Below are positions 28,481 through 35,841 of a stretch of 64,000 nucleotides of DNA, in pieces; within the stretch, counting starts at the first letter, position 1, and each line of letters opens with the position of its first letter. The position numbers and the translations under genes were made by a program. Origin of the DNA: Streptomyces sp. NBC_01016 (GTDB lineage: Bacteria > Actinomycetota > Actinomycetes > Streptomycetales > Streptomycetaceae); the NCBI RefSeq assembly GCF_026341035.1, contig NZ_JAPEOQ010000002.1:2046001-2110000 (forward strand), read 5' to 3'. The notes beneath the pieces were generated by a model. That model searched no databases and was not told where the DNA came from. It was given only the letters and a program-made list of their open reading frames with translations.

Positions 28481-28711
28481 TCACTGACGCGGTGTCCCCT
28501 GATCGTCCCGTGGCGGGATCGTCTCCCCCGGGACGACGCGGGGTGCCGGAGCATCGGTGCTCTGTCCGTCCTGCTCCTTCAAGGCCCTGGCCTCCGCCTT
28601 GAGGATGCGGGCCGACTTGCCCGCGCTGCGGGTGAGTTCGGGCAGTTTCTTCACGCCGACCACGATGGCGATCACGATCAGGATGACGGCTATCTCGCTG
28701 AGTCCGAACAT
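28481..28711 (-). CDS. TatA/TatB-type twin-arginine translocase subunit
   Basis: 76-residue protein with the TatA signature: one N-terminal membrane helix (SEIAVILIVIAIVVGVKKLP), a hinge and an amphipathic helix (ELTRSAGKSARILKAEAR), then a polar tail. TatA-type proteins form the channel component of the Tat pathway for folded proteins. It is a second-copy type, outside any tatC context. It starts 2 bp after the stop of the Spo0M-like gene, so it is co-transcribed with it and falls under the TTCTAC-N6-GTAGAA operator. Confidence 0.9.
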   Translation of the reverse strand: MFGLSEIAVILIVIAIVVGVKKLPELTRSAGKSARILKAEARALKEQDGQSTDAPAPRVVPGETIPPRDDQGTPRQ

Positions 28712-28713
28712 GG

Positions 28714-29730
28714 TCAGTCCTCGCCGCCCTCGTCCTCGTCGTCCCCTTCGAAGAAGTCCCCGACCTCGTCGACGACCTCGGCGGCCACCATGCCCCCGAC
28801 GACGCCGACCGCGAGTCCTGCCGCGCCCGCCGCGACGGTCGTGCCCATGCCGGGGCCGGAGCGGTGGCCGCTGTCGTGGTGGTGGTGATCGTCGTGGTGG
28901 CCGTAGCCGTGCCCGTGGCCGTAGTCCTGTCCGTATCCGGCGTGCGTGCCGTACGCCGAGCGGTGCTCGACGAGTTGGCGGACCCAGCCGTCGACGAGCG
29001 CGTTCCAGTCCTGGTGGTGGATGGCGTCGTGGCCGACGGTGAAGCGGGTGACCGCGTCGTGTCCGTCGGAGAAGAGGCCGCCGCGCTTGTCGGCCTCCAG
29101 GACCACCTCCATGCCGGCGGGGGTGGCGAGGAAGGTCAGTTCGATCTCATTGACCGCGTGGGCATACTGCGGGGCAGGTGCCAGCTCGATCTCTTGGTAG
29201 AAGGGGAGCTGCTGGCCGGTGCCGCCGATGTGGCCGTATTCGAGGTCGGCGGACTTGAAGCCGAAGCCGAGCTGCCCAAAGGCTTCGAGGATCGCCTCCT
29301 GTGCCGGCAGCGGGCCGACGGCCAGCTGGTCCAGGTCGCCCTTGTCCTTGGCGCCGGCCACCGACAGCTCGGTGCGCACGCCCAGGACGATGCCGAGCCC
29401 CTGCCCGTACAGCTCGGTGATCGGTGTCTCCCACGGCAGCGTCACCGTGAACGGCACGCTGTGCTCGGCGCCCGCCACCAGACGGAAGCCGCCGCCGACC
29501 ACGAACCGGTCGAAGGTGACGGCGCCGTGGCTCTCGCCGTCCTCGTGCTCGGCCTCGACGCGTGCGACGAGTTCCAGCGTGATGTGCTCGATGTCGAAGT
29601 CGCCGGTTCCGCCCTTGAGGTGGACCTGGCCGGAGAGGGATCCGCCGGGCGCGCAGGCCCCGGGGGTGAGGACAGTGTCGACGGTCGGGCCGCCCACGCC
29701 GAGTGAGCCGAGCAGTCGCTTGAACACCAT
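28714..29730 (-). CDS. Spo0M-like sporulation-control protein
   Basis: 338-residue protein. The first ~250 residues have the arrestin-like two-beta-sandwich layout of Spo0M: LLGSLGVGGPTVDTVLTPGA, GQVHLKGGTGDFDIEHITLE and LPFYQEIELAP. The C-terminus is unusual: a His/Gly/Tyr-rich run (about 270-300), a small hydrophobic segment (VAAGAAGLAVGVVGGMVAAE) and an acidic tail. In Bacillus, Spo0M influences sporulation and cytoskeletal organisation; its role here is unknown. ATG 29730 is the family start. The promoter region contains a BlaI-type dyad at 29819-29836. Confidence 0.88.
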   Translation of the reverse strand: MVFKRLLGSLGVGGPTVDTVLTPGACAPGGSLSGQVHLKGGTGDFDIEHITLELVARVEAEHEDGESHGAVTFDRFVVGGGFRLVAGAEHSVPFTVTLPWETPITELYGQGLGIVLGVRTELSVAGAKDKGDLDQLAVGPLPAQEAILEAFGQLGFGFKSADLEYGHIGGTGQQLPFYQEIELAPAPQYAHAVNEIELTFLATPAGMEVVLEADKRGGLFSDGHDAVTRFTVGHDAIHHQDWNALVDGWVRQLVEHRSAYGTHAGYGQDYGHGHGYGHHDDHHHHDSGHRSGPGMGTTVAAGAAGLAVGVVGGMVAAEVVDEVGDFFEGDDEDEGGED

Positions 29731-30116
29731 CGAGGCGTTCACTCCCTTTGTACGTACGAGGGTCATGAGGGTTACGCGGGTGGTGCCGGTGCCGGGAACA
29801 TCCGTGCCGGCTTCCACGTTCTACAGTCGCGTAGAAGCATAAGGGTGGCGAGGTCGCCGCGGGTGCCGTCGCCGGTCCGGCGACGGGAACGTCCGAAAAG
29901 GATCGCTCCCGAGGTCTCGACACTCGCTTGACGAGCTTGTTTTGCTGTGCTTTTACCGTGGTGGTACGGGGTCCGTCCCCGCCGATAAACATCAGGATCA
30001 CTCGATCCTCCGAACGAGAAGGAGCCACAGCCCGCGATGGGTGAGCCTCCCAGTAGCCGGCCTCGTGCCGCTGCACCCAGACCGCTCGACGTGACCGATC
30101 AGCGGGCGGAGGTGGA
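29731..30116. other. divergent promoter region of spo0M-tatA and the CNNM operon
   Basis: 386 bp without a gene. It holds the BlaI-type dyad at 29819-29836, nearer the leftward spo0M-like gene, and must contain the rightward promoter of the CNNM pair between about 29900 and 30110. Confidence 0.6.
29819..29836. promoter_or_regulatory. BlaI-type operator candidate upstream of spo0M
   Basis: TTCTAC-AGTCGC-GTAGAA, perfect 6-bp arms with a 6-bp spacer, 89 bp upstream of the Spo0M-like start. The same architecture recurs at 32525-32542 and 34532-34549. The third copy precedes the BlaI gene itself, which makes BlaI the natural candidate binder. Confidence 0.65.
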
Positions 30117-31460
30117 GTGGTGACCGAGGTCCTGCTGCTCGTTCTCGCGCTGCTTCTCACGCTCGCCTGTGCCCTGTTCGTGGCGGCCGAGTTCTCGCTG
30201 ACCACCGTGGAACGTGCCGACCTGGAGCGTGCGGCGCAGGCGGGGGAGCGGGGTGCGGACGGCGCCCTGAAGGCGGTCCGCACTCTGACGTTCCAGCTGT
30301 CCGGGGCCCAGTTGGGCATCACCGTCACCTCTCTGGTGATCGGCATGCTTGCCGAGCCGTCGCTGGCCGCGCTGCTGCGCGGACCGCTGGAGGCGATCGG
30401 TCTCGGCGGCGCCGCCTCGTCGGTGGCGAGTGTGCTCGGTGTCGTCCTGTCCACGGTGATCCTCATGGTGGTCGGCGAGCTGGTGCCGAAGAACTGGGCG
30501 ATCTCCCGCCCGGTGGCCGTGGCCAAGGTGGTGGCCGGTCCGCAGCGCGGGTTCACTGCCGCGTTCGGGCCGTTCATCCGGCACCTGAACAACACGGCGA
30601 ACCGCTTCGTGCGCCGCTTCGGCCTGGAGCCCGCCGAGGAGCTGGCGTCCGCGCGCAGCCCGGAGGAGCTCGTTGCGCTCGCCCGGCACTCCGCCGCCGA
30701 AGGGGCGCTGGAGGCCGACTCGGCCGAATTGTTCGTGCGCACCCTGCACTTGAGCGAGCTGACCGCGGAGAACGTCATGACGCCCCGCGTCGATGTCCAG
30801 GCCCTGGAGGCGCACGCGACGGCCGTCGATGCCGCCAACCTCACCTATGTCACCGGGCTTTCGCGCTTCCCTGTTTACCGGGACAGCCTCGATGAGGTCG
30901 TCGGCACCGTCCACATTCGCGACGTCCTCGCGCTGCCCCCGGAGAGGCGACAGCTCACCCAGGTCACCGAGCTGGCCACCGCGCCCCTGCTGGTCCCCGA
31001 CAGCCTTCCCGCCGACCGGCTCTTGGAGCGGCTGCGCGAGACCCGCACCATGGCCGTCGTCATCGACGAGTACGGCGGGACAGCGGGCGTGGCGACCGTC
31101 GAGGACATCGTGGAGGAGGTCGTCGGCGAGGTGCGTGACGAGCACGACCCGGTCGAGACGCCCGACCTGCAGCCCGCCCCGGCGGGCCCGGACGGGCGCG
31201 CCGCGTGGGAGGCCGACGGCGGTGTCCGCATCGACCAGCTCACCGCGATAGGGCTGACGGCGCCCGAAGGCCCGTACGAGACCGTGGCGGGACTCATCGC
31301 CACGTACCTGACACGCATCCCGATCCAGGGTGACAGCGTCGATCTGGATGGCTGGGAGCTGACCGTCCTGGACATCGAGCACCACCGCGCCGACCGCGTC
31401 CGCATCACCGAACCGGCGCCCGCCGCCGAGCCGGCCGAGTTGATGGAGGAGGCCCGATGA
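30117..31460 (+). CDS. CNNM/CorC-type transporter (DUF21-CBS), pair 1 first gene
   Basis: 447-residue membrane protein of the CNNM/CorC ('hemolysin C-like') family. It has an N-terminal DUF21 transmembrane domain (ALFVAAEFSLTTVERADLER; GAQLGITVTSLVIGMLAEPS; VVGELVPKNWAISRP), two CBS domains (about 200-330; VIDEYGGTAGVATVEDIVEE) and a C-terminal CorC-HlyC domain (GVRIDQL to the end). Family members are linked to Mg2+ efflux. The start is either of two adjacent GTG codons. It overlaps the next gene by 4 nt (ATGA), so the two probably form a heteromer. Confidence 0.92.
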   Translation: MVTEVLLLVLALLLTLACALFVAAEFSLTTVERADLERAAQAGERGADGALKAVRTLTFQLSGAQLGITVTSLVIGMLAEPSLAALLRGPLEAIGLGGAASSVASVLGVVLSTVILMVVGELVPKNWAISRPVAVAKVVAGPQRGFTAAFGPFIRHLNNTANRFVRRFGLEPAEELASARSPEELVALARHSAAEGALEADSAELFVRTLHLSELTAENVMTPRVDVQALEAHATAVDAANLTYVTGLSRFPVYRDSLDEVVGTVHIRDVLALPPERRQLTQVTELATAPLLVPDSLPADRLLERLRETRTMAVVIDEYGGTAGVATVEDIVEEVVGEVRDEHDPVETPDLQPAPAGPDGRAAWEADGGVRIDQLTAIGLTAPEGPYETVAGLIATYLTRIPIQGDSVDLDGWELTVLDIEHHRADRVRITEPAPAAEPAELMEEAR

Positions 31461-32485
31461 CCGCCCTGCAACTCGCCATCGGCGTACTGACGCTGCTCAC
31501 CAACGCCTTCTTCGTCGGCGCGGAGTTCTCCCTGATCTCTGTGCGCCGCAGCCAGATCGAACCGCGTGCCCAGGAGGGCAGCAAGCGGGCCCGCTCCACG
31601 CTGTGGGCCCTGGAACACATCAGCGCCATGCTGGCCACCGCCCAACTGGGCATCACGGTCTCGTCGTTGGTGCTCGGCGCCGTCGCCGAACCCGCCATCG
31701 CCCATCTGCTGGAGCCTGGCTTCGAGGCGGCACACGTGCCGCACGCCCTGGTCCACCCGATCTCCTTCGTGATCGCCCTGACCGCGGCGACGTACGCCCA
31801 CATGCTGCTCGGCGAGATGGTGCCCAAGAACATCGCGCTCGCCGCGCCCGTGCGCACCGCCCTGCTGCTCGGCCCGCTCTTGGTCGCCCTCACCCGCGCC
31901 CTCAAGCCGGTGATCTTCGGCATCAACGCCTTCGCCAACACACTGCTGAGGTCGCTGCGCGTCGAGCCGAAGGACGAGGTCGAGTCCGTCTTCACTGATG
32001 ACCAACTCGCCCGCATGGTGCTCGACTCCAGCGAGGCGGGCCTCCTCTCGCCCGCCGACGGTGAACGGCTGCGAGACGCCCTGGAGCTGGGCACCCGCCC
32101 GGTCGGCGAGATCGTGGTGCCCGCGCAGAAGATGCGTACGGTCACGGACGCCACCACCCCCGCCGAACTGGAACGGGCCGCCGCCGACGCCGGGTTCTCC
32201 CGCTTCCCGGTCACCGGCGCGGACGGGGAGCTGCTCGGCTATCTCCACATCAAGGACACCCTCGGCATCGCCGACCGTGACCTGCCCTTCCCCCGCACGG
32301 GCCTGCACCCGCTCACCCGGGTCCGCCTCGACACCCCGCTCGACGACACCCTCACCGCGCTACGCGCGCAGGGCAGTCACCTCGCCGCGGTCACCGGCGA
32401 CAAGGGGACGGTGATCGGATTCGTGACGATGGAGGACGTGTTGACCGAACTCGTGGGGCCCGCCGCACCGGCCACGATCGGGTGA
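31457..32485 (+). CDS. CNNM/CorC-type transporter (DUF21-CBS), pair 1 second gene
   Basis: 342-residue CNNM-family protein with a DUF21 domain (NAFFVGAEFSLISVRRSQIE, ATAQLGITVSSLVLGAVAEP, LLGEMVPKNIALAAP) and two CBS domains ending in VIGFVTMEDVLTELVG. It lacks the C-terminal CorC-HlyC domain found in its partner. That long-plus-short pairing recurs at 37588-39953. Coupled by an ATGA overlap to the upstream gene. Confidence 0.92.
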   Translation: MTALQLAIGVLTLLTNAFFVGAEFSLISVRRSQIEPRAQEGSKRARSTLWALEHISAMLATAQLGITVSSLVLGAVAEPAIAHLLEPGFEAAHVPHALVHPISFVIALTAATYAHMLLGEMVPKNIALAAPVRTALLLGPLLVALTRALKPVIFGINAFANTLLRSLRVEPKDEVESVFTDDQLARMVLDSSEAGLLSPADGERLRDALELGTRPVGEIVVPAQKMRTVTDATTPAELERAAADAGFSRFPVTGADGELLGYLHIKDTLGIADRDLPFPRTGLHPLTRVRLDTPLDDTLTALRAQGSHLAAVTGDKGTVIGFVTMEDVLTELVGPAAPATIG

Positions 32486-32524
32486 GCGGTAAGTGGGGCG
32501 GAACTCTGGGCGTCTGCCGTAAAT

Positions 32525-32542
32525 TTCTACATTGCTGTAGAA
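32525..32542. promoter_or_regulatory. BlaI-type operator candidate upstream of terB
   Basis: TTCTAC-ATTGCT-GTAGAA, perfect 6-bp arms with a 6-bp spacer, 40 bp upstream of the terB-like start and after the CNNM stop. Identical arms to the site at 29819-29836. Confidence 0.68.
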
Positions 32543-32581
32543 GTTGAAGCTCGGTAGGACACCTCAACCGTAGGAGTACGC

Positions 32582-33037
32582 GTGGCCCTGTGGGACCGCA
32601 TCAAGGAATCCGCGTCGACGATGCAGACGCAGCTCGTGGCGAAGAAGAACGACCTCAAGTCCGGTGCGTTCCGCGATGCTTCGATGGCGATGTGCGCGCT
32701 GGTCGCCGCGGCCGACGGCACGATCGATCCGTCCGAGCGGCGTCGCGTGGCGGAGCTCATCACGAGCAACGAGGTACTGCAGAACTTCGACGCCGCCGAC
32801 CTCCAGCGGCGCTTCGACGACAACCTGAACAAGCTCACCGCCGACTTCGACTTCGGCAAGGTCAGCGTGTTGCAGGAGGTCGCCAAGGCGAAGAAGAAGG
32901 AGGCCGAGGCGCGCGCCGTGATCCAGATCGGCATCGTCATCGGTGGCGCGGACGGCGACTTCGACAAGACGGAGCAGGGCGTCGTGCGCGAGGCGTGCCA
33001 GATGCTGGGGCTGCCGCCGCAGGAGTTCGACCTGTAG
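32582..33037 (+). CDS. TerB-family tellurite-resistance-type protein
   Basis: 151-residue TerB protein: amphipathic N-terminus (LWDRIKESASTMQTQL), then the all-helical TerB fold with two characteristic acidic loops, AAADGTIDPSERRRV and GGADGDFDKTEQGVVRE. TerB proteins act with TerC/TerD in membrane-associated stress responses. No other ter gene is nearby. The start is a GTG with GGAG about 8 nt upstream. The BlaI-type dyad lies 40 bp upstream. Confidence 0.92.
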   Translation: MALWDRIKESASTMQTQLVAKKNDLKSGAFRDASMAMCALVAAADGTIDPSERRRVAELITSNEVLQNFDAADLQRRFDDNLNKLTADFDFGKVSVLQEVAKAKKKEAEARAVIQIGIVIGGADGDFDKTEQGVVREACQMLGLPPQEFDL

Positions 33038-33053
33038 TCCTCCGGGCCGGCCG

Positions 33054-33086
33054 GGCCCAGGGCGGCGGGCGCTGCCGCCTTGGGCC
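33054..33086. terminator. bidirectional terminator between terB and the M56 peptidase gene
   Basis: A 13-bp stem: GGCCCAGGGCGGC (33054-33066) pairs with GCCGCCTTGGGCC (33074-33086), one G-T pair, 7-nt loop. It lies between convergent genes, 17 bp after one stop codon and 3 bp before the other, so it can serve both. Confidence 0.75.
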
Positions 33087-33089
33087 TGG

Positions 33090-34028
33090 TCACATCGGCG
33101 TCGCCGCGTGGAGGACGGTCGCCAGGGTCAGCGCGGAGTTCGCCGAGGCCATGGCGGAGGCCGCCGTTCCGGCTCCGGCCGTCCACGTGGCGAGTCCCAC
33201 GGTGGTGAACACCCTCGGTCGTACGGATGCACGTGGCGGCCCCGCGAGCAGCGCCGCCACCCGGCGGGGTACGGGGCCCGGCGCGGCGAGGGAGGCGAAG
33301 ACCGGCTCGCGCACCGCGCCACCGGACAGCGCCACCGTGCCGATGGCCCGTGCGACCGTCCTGCGGTCTCCCACCCGCGTAGCGGCCTCCTCGTCGGCCC
33401 ACCGCTCCGCCGTATAGGCCACGGCCGAACTCAGCGGACGCAGAAACGGGTTGGCGCGAGCGGCGAGACGCACCGCGAGCAGATGGCGGTGGTGTCGGGC
33501 CGTCAGGTGACTGCGCTCGTGCGCGAACACCGCCCGCCGCTCGGCGGAGCGTAGCCGGTCGAGCAGCGCGGTGCTGACGACGACCCGTCCGCGTGTCGAC
33601 CGGCTACCGGGCAGGGCATACGCGTACGGCTGGGCGTCGGGCAGCACCACGACCTCGGTGTCCGGCAGGCCGGCGAGTGCCTCGTGAGCGCGGCGGCGCA
33701 GTGCGAAGTGCCGCCACAGCGTGCGCCCGCACGCGGCGACGACGGCGGCCAGCGCCGGGATGGCCGCCTTGCCGGCGATCTGGTCCTGCGGCACGGCGGC
33801 CCGCACCTCGGGGTCCGACCAGCCGTCCGGCAGGGGATTGCCCGGCAGTTGAGCCGTGCCGACCACCATCAGGAGTGTCAGGCACAGCGTGCTGCAGACC
33901 GCCATCACGGCGGCCACGCAGGTCAGGAGCCGGGTCGCGGTGCGAGGAGGGAGCCGGTGGGTGGCGAGCCGGGCCACCGGCCACGCCGTTAACGGCAGGA
34001 CGAGCGGCAGGAAGACGAAGACGCCCAC
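33090..34028 (-). CDS. M56-family (BlaR1/MecR1-like) membrane metallopeptidase
   Basis: 312-residue membrane peptidase. N-terminal membrane segments (VFVFLPLVLPLTAWPVA, LTCVAAVMAVCSTLCLTLL, IPALAAVVAACG) precede the zinc motif HERSH (HExxH) in RAVFAHERSHLTARHH and a downstream ERWADEEAATRVG that can supply the third zinc ligand. It has no penicillin-binding sensor domain, unlike classical BlaR1. It probably cleaves the BlaI-like repressor encoded just upstream (gap 4 bp), relieving repression of the local dyad-containing promoters. Confidence 0.9.
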   Translation of the reverse strand: MGVFVFLPLVLPLTAWPVARLATHRLPPRTATRLLTCVAAVMAVCSTLCLTLLMVVGTAQLPGNPLPDGWSDPEVRAAVPQDQIAGKAAIPALAAVVAACGRTLWRHFALRRRAHEALAGLPDTEVVVLPDAQPYAYALPGSRSTRGRVVVSTALLDRLRSAERRAVFAHERSHLTARHHRHLLAVRLAARANPFLRPLSSAVAYTAERWADEEAATRVGDRRTVARAIGTVALSGGAVREPVFASLAAPGPVPRRVAALLAGPPRASVRPRVFTTVGLATWTAGAGTAASAMASANSALTLATVLHAATPM

Positions 34029-34032
34029 GGGC

Positions 34033-34449
34033 TCAGACCGCGCCTTCCCCGTCGGCCTTGTCGGCGTGGTCCTCTTCGTCGACGCGACGCAGCAGGTCGC
34101 GCAGCACCTGCTCGTCGCCCTCGGGCAGGGACGTGAGGAAGCTGGCCAGCACCGCTTCCCGGTCCGGCTCGGCGTCCAGCACCTTGCGCATCTTCAGGGC
34201 GGCGAGCCCGGCCTCGTCGGACGTGGGTGTCCACAAGAACGACCGGCCCTCCCGTCGGCGGGCGACCGCATCCTTGGCGTGCAGCCGGGCCAGGATCGTC
34301 ATCACCGTGGTGTACGCGAGATCGCCGCCGACCCGGTCGCGCACCCACCCCGCGGTCGCCGGGGCATCGGCCGCGTGCAACGCGGCCAGGACTTGTGTCT
34401 CCAGCTCGCCTTGGGCGCGTCGCTGGGGCCGACGGTCTGAGTCCGGCAC
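34033..34449 (-). CDS. BlaI/MecI/CopY-family repressor
   Basis: 138-residue regulator: winged helix (GELETQVLAALHAADAPATA, LAYTTVMTILARLHAKDAV, RRREGRSFLWTPT) and a C-terminal dimerisation region with an acidic tail. BlaI repressors bind dyads containing TACA/TGTA and are inactivated by proteolysis through a partner M56 peptidase, here the next gene. The dyad at 34532-34549, 83 bp upstream of its start, suggests autoregulation. Confidence 0.92.
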   Translation of the reverse strand: MPDSDRRPQRRAQGELETQVLAALHAADAPATAGWVRDRVGGDLAYTTVMTILARLHAKDAVARRREGRSFLWTPTSDEAGLAALKMRKVLDAEPDREAVLASFLTSLPEGDEQVLRDLLRRVDEEDHADKADGEGAV

Positions 34450-34531
34450 GCTGCTCCTCCTGGTCGCCGCGGTGGCTGGGTGTGCTCATCATCGTGGCTC
34501 ATGAGCCTGGATTTCCCCAGCGCCGCCAATC

Positions 34532-34549
34532 TTCTACATCAATGTAGAT
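34532..34549. promoter_or_regulatory. BlaI-type operator candidate upstream of blaI
   Basis: TTCTAC-ATCAAT-GTAGAT, arms matching at 5 of 6 pairs with a 6-bp spacer. It is the third copy of the motif in 5 kb and lies between the leftward blaI-like gene and a rightward small gene. Confidence 0.65.
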
Positions 34550-34656
34550 TCAAGGGTGGGGAGCCGACAGGCCTACGCACGTCGACTGCGGTTGCCCCTC
34601 TTCTCTGTTTCGACTTGCGGCTGGGGGCGGGAGTGCGGGGACGTCAAGGTGGATTC

Positions 34657-35031
34657 ATGCGGGCGGAGCGGGTGTCGGTCTTCGGCGAGTTGCTGGAACA
34701 GGCGCTGGCCGCGCCGGAGTTCGCAGCCGTGTCGGGGGAGCGCCGGGAGCGTCTGCACGAAGACGCCCTGAGGGAGCGCGAGTTGATTGCCTCGCGGGCC
34801 GCAGCCGAGTACGCCGAATACATCCGTGCCCGTGGTCCGGTCCGTGGTCCGGTCCGTGGTCCGGCCGGTGGGTCGGCCTCCTCTCGTGCGCGGGACGCAT
34901 CGTGTGCGTCGTCGCCGAGGCGGCCCGGCATCGCGCGGCCCCGGGTGCGGCAGATGTTCCGGCCCGGGGCGGTGCCCGGGGTTCGAGAGGCGATGTGGCG
35001 CGGGCCCGCGAGGTGTGGCGTGCGGCGCTGA
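34657..35031 (+). CDS. small hypothetical protein with Arg-Gly-Pro-Val repeats
   Basis: 124-residue frame from an ATG at 34657 with GGTGGA upstream. The first ~60 residues look like real protein: a helical, Glu/Ala-rich stretch (FGELLEQALAAPEFAAVSGE, RRERLHEDALRERELIASRA). The rest is basic and low-complexity, beginning with three RGPV-type repeats encoded by 12-bp DNA repeats. No family is recognised. It could be a short gene whose 3' part has been altered. Confidence 0.4.
   Translation: MRAERVSVFGELLEQALAAPEFAAVSGERRERLHEDALRERELIASRAAAEYAEYIRARGPVRGPVRGPAGGSASSRARDASCASSPRRPGIARPRVRQMFRPGAVPGVREAMWRGPARCGVRR
34831..34866 (+). repeat. three tandem 12-bp repeats
   Basis: Unit CGTGGTCCGGTC repeated at 34831, 34843 and 34855, the last with one change. 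It lies inside the small hypothetical gene and encodes RGPV-type repeats, so it preserves frame. Confidence 0.8.
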
Positions 35032-35083
35032 TGGACCGTGGGGTCCTGCCCTTTCTGCGGGCCCGTCTGTGGGAACGCGGTTG

Positions 35084-35350
35084 TCAGTCCCGCGAGTTGC
35101 CGAACAGGAGTCGGTAGCCGATGAGCAGGACGAGCGAGCCGCCGATCGCCGCGCCCCACGTGGGGAGGTCGAAGAAGTCCTTCTTGATGGGTCGGTCGAG
35201 AAAGCGGGCCGACAGCCAGCCGCCCACGAACGCGCCCGCGACGCCTATCAAGGTGGTGCCGATCAGTCCACCCGGATCACGGCCGGGCAGCAGGACCTTG
35301 GCGATGACTCCGGCGATGAGGCCCAGGATGATCCAGCTGACGATTCCCAT
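35084..35350 (-). CDS. GlsB/YeaQ/YmgE-family small membrane protein
   Basis: 88-residue protein with three glycine-rich membrane helices (VSWIILGLIAGVIAKVLLPG, GLIGTTLIGVAGAFVGGWL, GAAIGGSLVLLIGYRLLFG), the 'transglycosylase-associated' family typical of stress-induced membrane proteins. ATG 35350 (MGIVSW) is preferred over an upstream in-frame ATG at 35377 because GGAGAG precedes it. The promoter region contains a GTTGCGCAAC palindrome at 35388-35397. A paralogue lies at 41019. Confidence 0.88.
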   Translation of the reverse strand: MGIVSWIILGLIAGVIAKVLLPGRDPGGLIGTTLIGVAGAFVGGWLSARFLDRPIKKDFFDLPTWGAAIGGSLVLLIGYRLLFGNSRD

Positions 35351-35397
35351 GTCGTACGTCTCTCCGCTCGTGCTCATGTGTTGCTTGGTTGCGCAAC

Positions 35398-35841
35398 TCT
35401 ATAGTTGTGAGGGGCGACGGCTTTGAGGCGCGGGCGTCGGTTGCATGAAGAGCCCGGCGCAGGCTGTGTGCCTACTGCCGACTTGTCGACGAGACCACCG
35501 GGCAGGGGCTCGCCCGCTGCACGCTCACGGGCGGCGGCAGCCAAACGGGCCAGTTCATGGCGAAGGTTCAACGTGCCGACGAAGGCCGGGAGTTGGCGGC
35601 GGTCGGTGAGCCCGCCGTCGGGCGCACGGTCCAGGACCTGGTGCCCGACGGCGGCCGCCACCTGTGAGTGGCCCTTACACCTGTGACCCGCGTCATGCTA
35701 GGACGTGTTCGGTTTACGGGCTGTCCATGAGGTGGATACGGTGCGGAGAATGTTCGGCAGCTACTCCACTCCCGTAAACACTGTGAGACGAGAATTTCGA
35801 CTTGCGGGTTCCATCGCGTTGAAGCGAACGGAGGGGTGGGT
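35398..35841. other. intergenic region with a long-spaced inverted repeat
   Basis: About 440 bp with no gene I can support; short frames on both strands lack family features. It contains GTTTACGGG (35712-35720) and its exact reverse complement CCCGTAAAC (35771-35779), 50 bp apart and upstream of the acyltransferase gene. Confidence 0.5.

Noticed and set aside
34831..34866. Tandem repeats considered as a CRISPR or VNTR locus
   Set aside because: Only three 12-bp contiguous units with no spacers; they simply encode RGPV repeats.
35374..35661. 95-codon minus-strand frame and an overlapping plus-strand frame
   Set aside because: Neither has a domain or ribosome-binding site, and both overlap the GlsB promoter region.
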